From Tubulanus polymorphus (Eukaryota > Nemertea > Palaeonemertea > Tubulaniformes > Tubulanidae), in contig NC_134027.1 of the NCBI RefSeq assembly GCF_964204645.1, positions 7,614,485 through 7,678,484 on the forward strand: 64,000 nucleotides of DNA, in the 5' to 3' direction. The position numbers were made by a program, and so were the translations under genes. The first letter of the stretch is position 1. Every line of letters starts with the position of its first letter. Below are positions 46,129-57,848 of this stretch, piece by piece. The notes under the pieces are model-generated. The model was not told the DNA's origin, did no database searches, and saw only the letters and a list, made by a program, of their open reading frames with translations.

Positions 46129-49100
46129 TCACGAGAACGACCCTGAAAAAAACACAGTTAATTAAGAAGACTGGACTGATTAAAACCCCACGCAATGGTT
46201 GAATTCGTTCAGAATACATAATAGATTGAAATCGAAATTTTCGGGAAATCTTGCGACGTAGACAATGATAGAACTCAATACGTTTATCGTAAAAAAGTAC
46301 GTCGGCCATAGGCTTTTTGGAAATGAAATATATATGGAATGTGTAGCTCTTACTACAAGTGCTGCATTTCATTGGACACATTTCTTGGATCATATCATTT
46401 GTGCAGTCTTGACCTTCACATAATTCATCGTCATATTCTTGAAAACATGGTTCTGTAATGAAAAAGAACCATAGGAGGAATATATTTGTTTTTATTCTGA
46501 TTACCGTTACACATGGCTGGTGCCAATCGTTGGATGCGGAAGGCACTACTTACCATCACAGTTGTTCCCTGAGCCATATTCGCACTTACAAGTACATGTA
46601 GATCGGTCTAATATACCTCTTCCGAACTCGTTCAATTTACAAGTCTTCCGACATTCTACCATTGACAAAATGCAAGGATGATAACAATAGTTATAACATT
46701 TTCTTGACATATGAAGGATTTCTCCGTCCTGAATTGTATTATTTAGTAATCAATTAAGGAAAGGGGTATAGGGGTGATAAAACAAGCCAGCCCCAACTTT
46801 AGAAACCTTGAAAATATTGTGATTTTATTCGACGATATTAAACACACTGCCCAAGAAAACAGGGAGTGGACCGTGAAGTCTATATGAAGATTTCTATTTC
46901 AGGTTCGGAAGTTGAGTGCAAGCTGCGTTTTCGACTCGGCTTACGACGAGTCGTGAAACGTGCATTAAGCGGTAATTTCAACTGATCACGCGCGGATAAT
47001 GATTAGTTGGAAAGTACCCGAGATAAAAGCACTTTCCTTTCACAGCAAGCTATTATCACTAGTTCGCAATGGAAACTTTAAATGACCAACAGATTCGTAT
47101 TTCAAGACGTACAAACGTATCCCGTTCAAAAGTCATCATGCTAGTAAAGGATGGGTTGCCACTATTTGAAGTATATTATATTCATTATATAGAGCGTTGC
47201 TAGGATAATTCAAAAATTGCGAGGGAATCGAATACAACCATCTTCTGGCGTTGTCAGTACTAAATAAGTTACATAACTCACCACATAGTCCGGAATCTGA
47301 CTCTAGACATGGAACTGAAATGGACAAGCATATGAAAAATAGAATATTTTGACTATCTTGATATAATGTTGATTTACCTCAGAAAGATGAAGGAATAAAT
47401 ATTTGTAAGGAGTACTAAATGGAGATTTAGCTAGGATCTAGGTGGTGCGCTTATAGTAGAAAACTTACCACAAAGTTGTTTATGACAGAAAGCAGCCGGA
47501 CTTGCGCATTTCGAACAAGGTTCACCAGATTTAAACGGCTTTTCGCCGACACTTACCCTGGAACCCAAACTGAAATATAATATAAACTGCCCACAACATT
47601 TAGTTACAACAACTAAATCATTGATATGAATTGGATGTTTCTGAATAATTTCTTCCTCAATCGATTTTTTAGAAAAAATGTTACCACTCATTGAAAACTA
47701 TCTTGTAACATAGTGGAAGTAAAGAACAGAATATTGTCCACTATGTAATTGCTACAAGTTTTGATAATCTTTTCTATAACCAAGCTTTAAATCTACTTCC
47801 AAAATACGTCTCTTTTAAAGATTCTCCATGAGCGGCATAATTCGATATGGAATATCATGTCAATTCTTCGGGACAACACATCAGTAGGCCTAAATCTTGT
47901 ATAATTGTGGATTGGATTGAGTGCGACAACAACTATTGAACCGCGCACGCAGAAAATCTCAGAATCCTTACTGCGACAATTCATTTTTTTATCGTTATTG
48001 CCTGATGCGACCGATGCAAAAAATACGACGATATGATTCTTTTTCGCGTGGCAGAACGATAGAAGAATCTATAATTGGCTTTTGTTCTTCGCGATGGATG
48101 ATTCTTTCCATGACATAACAGGTTTCAAAGCTACTTACGCAGGGTAGTACATACATGCCACGAATTTAATAGTGGCCCTTCCGTAAAGAGTACATTTATT
48201 CACAGCGCATCCGACTCGATCGGTTTCCGCTGTAATAAGCTGAAATGCAAACGGTTTTAATTTTGATGACCTTGTAATCGAGAATAATGTCTAGCCAAAT
48301 AAAATTTGAAATCTGCACTAATGGCATAAATATCTGGAGCCCGATAGATGAGTTGACTATGTACGATTTAAATTTGCTTGAAATGGTGGGTATCTCACGC
48401 TAGAGTGGCAAACAACATGAGTAACAGGTTAGTTATTTTTTTTTTCAAATTAGGAACTGCCTGATTTGCGAATATCGTATATGATATTAAACTACAATGG
48501 TGGAAATTTTGATTTTCTCCACACAAACCATATAATCATATCTATCGAAAACCTGCTCGACGTTCCTATACGAGATAAATAACTGGCTACTAGGAATTGT
48601 GATATAGGGTTATAAACAAGGACATCGCTCCTATTCCGTGCAATAATTACTAGTGATACGCCCAAACAACGCAATTATCCCACCTGAATTGTCAAAGTCA
48701 CTTGTATCTTCTGATTAGCAAGAACTTTTCAGCTGTATTATAGCAATTTGTAACTTAGTCACGGATTCTTCACCTCCGAGACCATGGGCTTAATTTGTCA
48801 TGTGTGTTTGATGTCTGATAAAAGATGAGCTCTCCATAGTGAATCGACAAGTGCGTGGAGAAAAGTTGGGAATATTGACCCATCATGATCCCGCATAAAA
48901 GTGCCGTTGTAAAGAACTGGGAATCATACTAACGTTTTAAAGTGGCGAATCATCTTTTATCGATTATCGTACACGTACGAAGGTAGCTCTATCAGCGTTT
49001 CGCTTTGAAATCTCAAGTCCTAATCAGTTGGATTTCATAGAATCGCAGCTAAACACACGAATCAAATGACTTAAAGAAATCTTTTTAACATAAAAACGTA

Positions 49101-52100
49101 CTTGCGAATAGTTCCAGCAAGGTGAATCGGTAGTACATTGGTTAATCATTTCGTCATAGTTGACACCTTCGTTAAACCATTTACGAATAATCGATGACAT
49201 GGTAGTTTTACGCGGTACTTTAGCCGTGTTTACTCCGTATTTGAGAAAATACGTGAATTCATCCATTTCGCCGAACTCGTCGGAAAGTTGTTGGTGAGAT
49301 TTCCATAGATTTCTGCACTGGACGACTTTCTGAGCAGATTCAGCCAGAGATTCATCCCAAAACTGAAGCAAAACCAGTTGTTTGAAAACATCGAAGACAA
49401 TGCTTTGCCGTCCAATTTGCGTCTCAACAGACAGAAAATTGACATGCAAATTAATCGATTCGAAATACATGATATGATTTTACACGTTTAGTAGCAACAC
49501 TTGATTACATTATTTCGTAATCATATCTCCAAAAGAATTGTTTAGATTTAATATTCAATGTTTATTTGAACTCACAATTTTTTTCATATCGGCGGCCTGA
49601 GCGGTGTTAGCTGTTAATCGCCTGTAGAAATTATGCAAATCTACTATATTTCTTTTTTGCGAGGCTCGCATCTCTCGTTGCCCCAGAGAAGATATCACAT
49701 TTGTGCTCGCAATTATTACTGAAACTAGGAAAAAATGATGAAAATTGAGATTATAGCTTTCCTTTTATATCTAATCAATATCTACACATACGTATCGTAA
49801 TTGAGTGTTCAGACACAAATAACGGCATAGGTTTGTCAGGGCAAAAACTGGATGTGAACTCGTAAAAAAAAATCTTACACATTCACTTTAACCGACTTAA
49901 GAATTCTTGGCAATGTATCGTTGCCAATGTCCAACTTTTGTATATTTAGCATTCCTTTTCAGGGTTTCAGTTTATACAAGCCTTGCTTTTTCTGAAACCC
50001 CAGTTCTATATTACAACATTATGTATCATCTTTCATATTGTACACATTGTTGCAATTTATCTCTGAAATAAATAGATAGATAAATAAATTCGCTTTAATC
50101 AAGAAGTACCATTATACTAAAACATTATTTAAGTGATTGCTTTGTGAAGATACGTTCACATCCAATTTTACATAAAATGGGCGACGTAAATAATGCATCC
50201 AAACGATTCAATCGTCCCGCAACTGATGACGGTTTGGTTATGATTTTCTGAAAGCGTTTTTCGTCAAATGATAGATAGATAGATTTTTATTTATATTTTC
50301 CAAATCACTTTGTGATCTAATTGTTAAATCTCGTGAAATAAAACAAACAGGGATTTCGGTGCAAAATGATCCAATTGCATGAACAAAATTTTAATGATTC
50401 TGTATGAATTATTCATTTCGAAAATCCCGCTAATGATAGCTGTGATTTAGTAATTTCTTTTCGAGGGAAATTAGTGGGAGGACATTGAATGATGCATATG
50501 TCTCCCATCGTATCGTGACGTAGGTCGATGAAAAAATAGCAGTTCCAAAACAAACGATGAACTGAGTCTCGAATGGGAACTGGTGTTATGAGAGAGTATA
50601 GTGGTCGTTTCGCTATGGACACTGCTGGATTCCAATCCATGAAATGATATTTTTTATCAAAAGTTGTAACGAACGGTCTTTTTTCCACTGATCAAACACT
50701 GATGCGGTGTGTAAATGCGCAACCCCATCTGACTACGCGATGACTTTGCTTTTGACAACTGCAGTGGAAGTGTTAGAGGTTTCCCGTGACAACGCTGCCA
50801 ATCAAACCGATAATGAACCGGTCAATTGCATTTGTGTGTGAACAGCGTGACACCCGTCAGCGTCAACGCGGCACTTTCTTTTACAGATGTTTTTCTATCT
50901 GATAATTTTCTCCTATTTATAGTAATGTTGATTCGGAGCTTTTTCATTGATGATAACGATACTATATTTGCAGTGCGAAATAGCATCCGAATAGCAGCCC
51001 GCGGAATCCCTATAGAGACCACGATTTTCAATTATGAACACCACCGTTAAAATCAAGCTGTCAACGAAAGCTGCTTCGGTTTAAAACAAACTCTGAATAT
51101 TTTGCACGGTATATTTATTTATTCATACGTCGGGAGTCGGGGTCGCGAGTCGGGAGCTAAGCGATGAATGAAAGTGGCCATTACATCCAAAACCGAAGTA
51201 AAAGCAAGCTTTATCATCCGATTGTTTAACTATTAATGCAAGGAACATTAACGCATTTTCCAGTCTATATGGGTACGGATTATGCCTCGATGATTTAATT
51301 GGTTACTAGTCAAATGAAATATGCGACACATGAAATATGAAATATACATTAAGGGAAAATTGGTGGAAAATCCGTATCAATAGTTGACTAGATTGCAAGG
51401 AGTCCACGATAAACGCAACGAATCAATTGGCAACTTTTTTCTGCGCATTACGTACATCGGAGCAAATAGTGTATAAATAAAAAAACCGAAGAAGAAAATA
51501 ATAACATGCTTTGCAGTGCAGTGGTGTTTATAGATCTGATAATCACCAAGTTTTATTCAAATTAAATTCGGATGCACTTTTCTTAAATGGACTGTGTGCG
51601 TCATGCGTCATGATTCGTCTTCAATTCAGTGAGGTCTCCAATGGAAATACACACACCCGCCAGTTCAAGGATCTGTCTCATTTCTGATTTATAACGATCT
51701 TTAAAAAGTAGTTTGATTTTGATAAGATCTGCAATATATATCGCCTCTATTTCCTGTATTTTATCGAAGAAGTGTTTTCATTCTGACACGAGATCAAAAA
51801 TTTGTCCTACAAAGGCAAAACTTGACTTGTTGTTTCGCAAAATGCGCAGTCATTAAACATTTTGGATTTTACCTTACTTGTTTTCGTTTTAAGGTAGGAT
51901 AAAATCGAATTTTAGCGACAAAAATGTGTTGTTAACTACCGTAAAATTGAGAAACAGAATGACAAAAAGACCATTCAACTTTTGAATCGAAGCTATTGAA
52001 ACTTATGATGGACACGACTTACGTGTATCTTTTTTAAGTTATTAATCGTTCAGTTAGTTTTTTTATCATTTAAATAGATTAAGTGACAATATTGGATGCA

Positions 52101-52179
52101 AAACATAAATAAACTTACCTATGAACAGATTGCGGATCCAATAACCCCGACGACATAAACACGTTCCTTCAAATTTCAT
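46129..52179 (-). CDS. Secreted CAP protein with EGF-like and ShK-like tail
   Basis: Nine minus-strand exons join in frame to 304 residues: 52119-52179, 49576-49718, 49102-49362, 48139-48239, 47469-47569, 47282-47314, 46554-46655, 46354-46452, 46129-46142. Exon 1 plus exon 2 gives a signal peptide (hydrophobic core NLFIVIIAST). The CAP/SCP domain follows: IVDLHNFYRRL, FWDESLAESAQ, the PCWNYSQLITAETDRVGCA region and VACMYYP. CAP proteins more often have HYTQ at the NYSQ position, so a usual histidine is absent. Then come cysteine-rich hinge exons (SGEPCSKC, VPCLESDSGLC), an EGF-like module (CTCKCEYGSGNNC) and an ShK-like module (CEGQDCTNDMIQEMCPMKC) at the C terminus. CAP proteins are extracellular with diverse roles. 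No specific activity can be assigned. The exon 6 acceptor is weak. Confidence 0.85.
49719..52118 (-). other. Intron 1 of the CAP gene
   Basis: A 2.4-kb intron from the donor GTAAGTTT (52118 downward) to TAGTTTCAG (49719). It holds GATA-type microsatellites (about 50060-50090 and 50265-50285) and a 91-codon minus-strand ORF (50413-50688) with no family resemblance. Nothing else is recognised. Confidence 0.7.
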
Positions 52180-53798
52180 TGCAGCTTCTATATTCAACGG
52201 AGAAAAAAACCACTTCGACGAAATGTTTATCTGGAAAACTTTTTGTTTTATTGGTAGATTTATCGGCGATGATCTGAGTCTAGAGCAACAGGCGACTTTA
52301 TTCTCTCCGGGTGTGACGTACGCTACGCACGCGCACCCACGCAAACGACGAGTCGAGAGGGCTATCTTGTTATTCCTGTAGGCCTATGGGTTTTTCATTT
52401 CATAGGCCTACGTATCATCTGATTGTTCATGTTTATTCTGTACAGCGATAGGCCAATGTCTACTTTATGTACCGGGTACCGTAACCGTACGTTTTGTGAA
52501 GTTGGATATATTCGTAATGGTTATACATCATTAAAATATAGATTTTCGTTTAAACATTGGAATTTCATTCAAATCTCAATAGTAATCATTTTGTCTGATG
52601 ACATTATTATTTCGCTCACGTGAGAATCATCGGTTTTCATTCACGTGAATGAACTAATTTGCAAATAGATATCATGAAAATAAACTGGAGTGGCGAAAGA
52701 TACAAACAGCGACGAATGAACACCTCTGGGAGTACCGCGATCGACGTCACAGCGAACCCACGTCTCAATCTGCAATCCCTGACTAATTGAATAATTAGAG
52801 GTGAACATATATAGGACCCAGGTGATTTAATTGAATGAAAGTATCGTTGTATTTATACATCTATCGAAGCCATTTAATTTCCAAACCACCACATTTCGTC
52901 CAGTGCGGTATTTTTTAGATCCTGGGCCCTTTGGTTTTGCACCTTTATCCTATAATATAGCAAATGTGAACAATTCGCCTCTCTGCATTCACTACGCGAT
53001 GTCCATCGACGAGACTGAAAAAATGTAATATTCTTTAATGTGAATATTGAATAAATTTTGCCTTTAAACGTTTAAATTTGTAAGTAGCTGGTTTTTCTAT
53101 ATACTTCATGAAATCAATTGGTGAATTTTGAGTTATTTACTTCTGAAACCAATTTCCTTCGATATCCGTCGGTTTGAATGATTGTATGATTCAAACGTCA
53201 GTCTTTGAATTTTTCATGAAAGAAGAGAGCAAGAAAACTAAGTTGAAAGTTTTTATATTGATTGATATTTGATTTTATTCGTCAAAGTATTTATAACCGG
53301 TACGTACGAACGATTTGATTAATTACATGTACAAATTAAACGTACGAAATAACGACGGGTGTGATATGTTCAAATCTGTTTATTTTGAAACGCTGAACGA
53401 AGACGTTGGACATCGAATGACCCCTTAAATAACGCTTTAGTAGTAAATCAAACATGAAACCATTTTTGTAAATGTTACATTTTTGTTTTGACAGCGTCAT
53501 AATAGATATAAAAGTATTTGAAACCATTAGGGCCCAGCTAACGCTAACGCTAGCGGAGCCAGCATGTGATGACAATCTGGCGAAAATGCACTGTAATATA
53601 GGAAAGTAAGGACTCGAACCTAGATAATGTCATTGACAAGCCAAGTATTTCGGGTATGGAATATATCCTTTGGTTCGATCAATCAAATCAATCAGATAAA
53701 TGTTTATTGATGATGGAGATTATCTTATTTTGACAACAACCTGCGTGGAACTATCGGTCCCCATCGGTCATCACATCGAATATTTTGATATTTCACAG
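52180..53798. other. Divergent intergenic region
   Basis: It separates the CAP gene (minus) from the SET gene (plus), so both promoters should lie here. The first coding exon of the SET gene must also lie here or be untranslated, but I could not identify it. No other gene is seen. Confidence 0.4.
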
Positions 53799-55469
53799 TG
53801 AAAAGATCTGAAACAAACAGTTCCCCATTTAAATCGAGAAAATATATCCAACACGTCCTAAAAGTTACAGCGAAAGAAAGTAAAACTCCTATTATCTCCA
53901 GTAGAACGACAGACTGTTCTGTAGTGTCAGGGTCAAGCGTGACACATGTTGCACCCACGACTTCCAAACTTTTCATTCTATCAAAATCGATGAATACAGA
54001 GACTTGCCCTAATCCTACATTAGATCAAGGTATTGAATCTGTAGGTGTCGGCATAGATGCGCAAGCTACTGACAGTGACACAATCAACAGTTTTAGGGTA
54101 ATAGTAGTACAATTTGTGTATTTGATATTTTAAAAAACATGATCTATGTTCAAATGCTTATCTTTCGACACTAGCTGCGTATCCCTAGCTATTATTCTTA
54201 TATGGGTATGTTCACTGGAGATAGGGCTACAATTTACATCGTTATTGTGATATCAATAGTCATTAAGTGATATTTGCTTTAAATGATTGGTATTTATTTT
54301 AGGTGTCGAAACCAAATAACACTGAGTCTTATTAATGATTTAACTTTATAGCTCACTGGTGACGAGTAAAAGACTTAAATAGTTAAAGTTGATAGTGTTG
54401 ACTATATTTAGGTTGTAGGTCAGTCTCAATGAACTGAGTAATGACTGGCAGGATAATGCAGTTGGCCTTTGATGTGGCTGATATCAATCCTGTGACATGA
54501 AATTAGTTCCAACTGAATAACTTATATTGATTCAATGACAGTCAATTATGTTCTATATAGATATACATAGAATAGGCCTACATTGGCGAGATTGGTAATA
54601 TGTTCATAAAAGGTATTGGTCTGGTATTTGAAAATCAAGGGATATACAAGGTGTTATAAGTTAAAAGATTTTTAAGATGTTGAATTGATATTTATAAAAT
54701 TTGCTTCAATACTACATTTACAATTGATCCTTAATTTCAGTATTGCTGTAAAAACGTTCCTGGAGCTGGATGCGATATCGAATTATTTCAAGAGCAACAT
54801 ATCGGATGTGCGTGTGAAACTTGCGTACCGGAACGCTGCCCTTGTATTCAAAGATTCGGTGAAACGTATCGCGATTTTCGGCTAATCGATGCGAATTTCA
54901 CTTCGCGACCGATTCTCGAATGTTCTCGCGACTGTAACTGTACGAAATCCTGTCGTAATCGACTTGTACAACATCGTCTGCAACGAAAATTGAAAGTCGT
55001 CGAAACTCATCGCAAAGGATACGGCGTAATCGCAGAGGAGAAAATCGGCAAAAATTGTTTCGTGTGCGAGTATGCCGGTGAAGTAATTAGTGAATCTGAA
55101 GCTCGCTTGCGATGGAAGCTGCAGTCTTGTGACGATTCTAATTATATTTTTGTATTAAAAGAGCACACGTCGACCGCGATAAACACGTTTATCGTCGATC
55201 CGAAAAACATCGGAAACGTCGGTCGATTTTTGAATCATTCTTGCGATCCAAATTTGTTCATGCTTCCGGTTAGAATTGACAATAGCATTCCTCATTTGGC
55301 GTTATTCGCGAAGCGCGATATCGAAATTGGTGAAGAATTGTGTTACGATTATTCGGGGGGTGTATCAACCAGTCAGGAAAATATAAGTGAAATAAAAAAC
55401 CGAAAAGCCTGCTATTGCAAGTCATTGGGTTGTAAAGGATATATTCCTTACGATTCTTTATTAAACTGA
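53799..55469 (+). CDS. SETMAR: SETMAR-type SET-domain histone methyltransferase (5' end incomplete)
   Basis: Exon 53799-54097 joins 54741-55469 in frame (SFR then [14 protein letters not shown]). The second exon is a full pre-SET/SET/post-SET unit. Pre-SET cysteines are seen in [14 protein letters not shown] and [18 protein letters not shown]. The SET core has [20 protein letters not shown] (cofactor-binding NHSC) and ELCYDYS. Post-SET is CYCKSLGC. The wording follows the SET part of vertebrate SETMAR and the SUV39 group. No mariner transposase is attached, as expected outside anthropoid primates. It probably methylates histone lysine in the nucleus. The first exon begins at a TTTCACAG acceptor, preceded by an in-frame stop, so a further 5' exon must supply the ATG. 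The stop lies two bases before the SUMF1 ATG. Confidence 0.85.
54098..54740 (+). other. Intron of the SET gene
   Basis: GTAATAG donor at 54098 and TTAATTTCAG acceptor ending at 54740. AT-rich, with nothing else recognised. Confidence 0.75.
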
Positions 55470-55471
55470 AA

Positions 55472-57502
55472 ATGGATTCGAAATCGATGTCGCGAGTTTT
55501 TCTGCTGTCGTTACTACTCGTATTGTTAACGGTAAACTTTGCATCATTTGAAGAAAGTCTCGATGGTAGTTGTGGAAATAAGAAAGACGGTGCTGAACGG
55601 TTAAAAGGTTCAGATACTTCATGCGGCTGTAAATCTAATCGGAAAACAAATAAAGAAATCGATGATGATCATAGTGATGTAACAGTTGTTACGGATGAGG
55701 GTCAAGATGAGCTGAATGATGAGCTACAGCCTTCTTATACAGATAACATGGTTTATATACAAGGCGGTCAGTTTACGATGGGTCTCAATGATCCGATATT
55801 AATAGCCGATGGAGAGTACCCAGCTAGGGGTGTGACGGTTTCTTCGTTTTATATGGATATGCACGAAGTCAGTAATCAGGACTTTGAGCGTTTTGTAAAT
55901 GCTACATCTTACAAAACAGAGGTATGTTTACAGGCTTTGATTTCATGTGGTAGTTCTATTAATCTCTAATTCTTTGAAGCCTATTTCAGGCTGAAAGTTT
56001 TGGTGATTCATTTGTCCTACAATCATTGCTCAGTGAACAAACATTAAAAAGTATCACACAAGCTGTAAGTCATCATCACTTTCGATTAATCTAATAACGC
56101 GTACTATACTCGTGTATACCGGAAATAAGATGATACAATTTAACAGGTGGCCGCAGCACCATGGTGGTTACCAGTTAAAGGCGCATCCTGGAAGCATCCA
56201 GAAGGATTGGATACACATATAAAAGATAGGTATGGTAATCATTTTCATGTTAGTTTGAATTGATAGAAAATAACGGGATCTATAAGCTGACTGGCTTATT
56301 ATTTCAGAATGGATCATCCAGTTGTTCATGTATCTTGGAACGATGCTGTTAAATATTGTAATTGGTTGAATAAACGCCTTCCTACAGAAGCGGAGTGGGA
56401 ATATACATGTCAGGGTGGGAGAAAAAATAGGTAGGTAGCTGCTACTCGCTGTATAAACTAAGGTTCCAGGGACCCCATGCCCACTTGATATGCATATGAC
56501 AATCTGACAATCTCACTATTCTGCCCCCTGGCGAACAAATGCATTCACAATTGATTGCGGTTACAAAATATGCATAGGTACCAATATATATATATGGCAA
56601 TGTTATTCTGCTTTCAACACAAACATAAAATCCAGTGACAATAAAAAGAAATTTAAAAAGGTTTTTTTCATGAGACTAAAGATTGCCTCTAATTGGCTAA
56701 TTGAAAAACCCTTCTGATATGTTCTGTTGTATGTATTTGGCAGGTTATATCCATGGGGAAATAAGGAAATGCCAAAGGGTAAACATTACATGAACATTTG
56801 GCAGGGGAAATTTCCTGCTGAAAATAGCAAAGAAGATGGTTACATCAGCACAGCTCCTGTAAGTACATACACAGTGTCCACATTTTTGTGTGGTGCCAAT
56901 ATTTTGATTATCCATACTTAATAGATTTTTTTTATTTTAATGTAGTAAAATTTTTCCCTCATGCCGGGATAAGCAGTTGGCCTACACAGTGTGCCTATTC
57001 AAGTTTTAACTTATTAACTTGCAGGTTACGGAATTTCCAGCACAAAATAAATATGGCATGAAAAATATAGTTGGTAATGTTTGGGAGTGGACAGCAGATT
57101 GGTGGCAAGTGAATCATTCATCAGCAAAATCTAAAAATCCAGTAAGTACTCGAGAGAAAAGAATTACATATTGCCTTGCATTAGATCGTGTGACGCTAAG
57201 TTTCATATTTCTTGTAGACTGGTGCCATTAGTGGAAAGGATAAAGTGAAGAAAGGAGGGTCATATATGTGCCATAAGGTATGTTTTGTCATTAATTGGGT
57301 ACAAAGCCTCCTAATTTTGAAGATTTGGTTCGTACAAACAAATTTTCAAACATTTTATTGTATATTCCAGGATACCTGTTATCGTTACCGTTGTGCTGCA
57401 CGAAGTCAAAATACCCCGGACAGTTCCGCTGGAAATTTAGGGTTTAGATGCGCTAGTTCTGAACTACCCAAATATCTCCAACGCAACAATGACGAACTTT
57501 GA
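55472..57502 (+). CDS. SUMF1: Formylglycine-generating enzyme
   Basis: Eight exons join in frame to 384 residues: 55472-55921, 55990-56064, 56147-56229, 56308-56430, 56744-56858, 57025-57141, 57218-57277, 57371-57502. The human enzyme is 374 residues. It starts with a signal peptide ([19 protein letters not shown]) and acts in the endoplasmic reticulum, converting a cysteine of nascent sulfatases to formylglycine. The FGE-sulfatase fold is evident: [69 protein letters not shown], and the C-terminal block [20 protein letters not shown], which holds both copper-binding active-site cysteines. Introns are short (68-313 bases). Intron 4 (56431-56743) holds a fragment of the 154-bp repeat family. 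The ATG is two bases after the SET-gene stop, so its 5' UTR must overlap that gene. Confidence 0.97.
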
Positions 57503-57588
57503 TACAGTGCGCTATATGTGTCATAAAAGATGAAAATATGAATTAAATTTTTCTACAAATCTTGAGAACTTATGTCTTTAGAAAACAT

Positions 57589-57594
57589 AATAAA
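57589..57594 (+). terminator. Polyadenylation signal of SUMF1
   Basis: AATAAA lies 87 bases after the SUMF1 stop and 255 bases before the end of the convergent CXXC1 coding region. Confidence 0.6.
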
Positions 57595-57848
57595 AACAAC
57601 ATTTTTAGTAATGTATTTTTCATAGTTTTTGAAATGACTGCCATTTGTCTCTTAGGTGCAGGTGAAGCAGATCTGGATGGAAACCAATGTCCTTTTTGAG
57701 AACGTTGGAAAATGCCAAAGAAAAGCCCAAAAATCGACTTTATAAAAGGATTTATTTACACTCGTATAGATATGAACAACTAACGACATACTAACAACAT
57801 TTGCGTGTCAAACGAATTTCAAATCAAATTGATATTTTCGAAAAGAAT

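Noticed and set aside
45249-46546. Several ORFs of 60-167 aa around the 3' end of the CAP gene
   Set aside because: The 167-aa frame contains the true ShK-like exon (46354-46452) but runs into introns on both sides. The others are short and unsupported.
50413-50688. 91-aa minus-strand ORF
   Set aside because: It lies in CAP intron 1 with no family resemblance and no splice-compatible ends that fit neighbouring exons.
53798-54133. Stand-alone 111-aa protein starting at 53798
   Set aside because: The start is a GTG at a TTTCACAG acceptor, and the frame joins the SET exon at 54741. It is an internal exon that ends at 54097.
54685-54885. 66-aa ORF before the SET domain
   Set aside because: It overlaps the pre-SET coding exon in another frame and crosses its acceptor.
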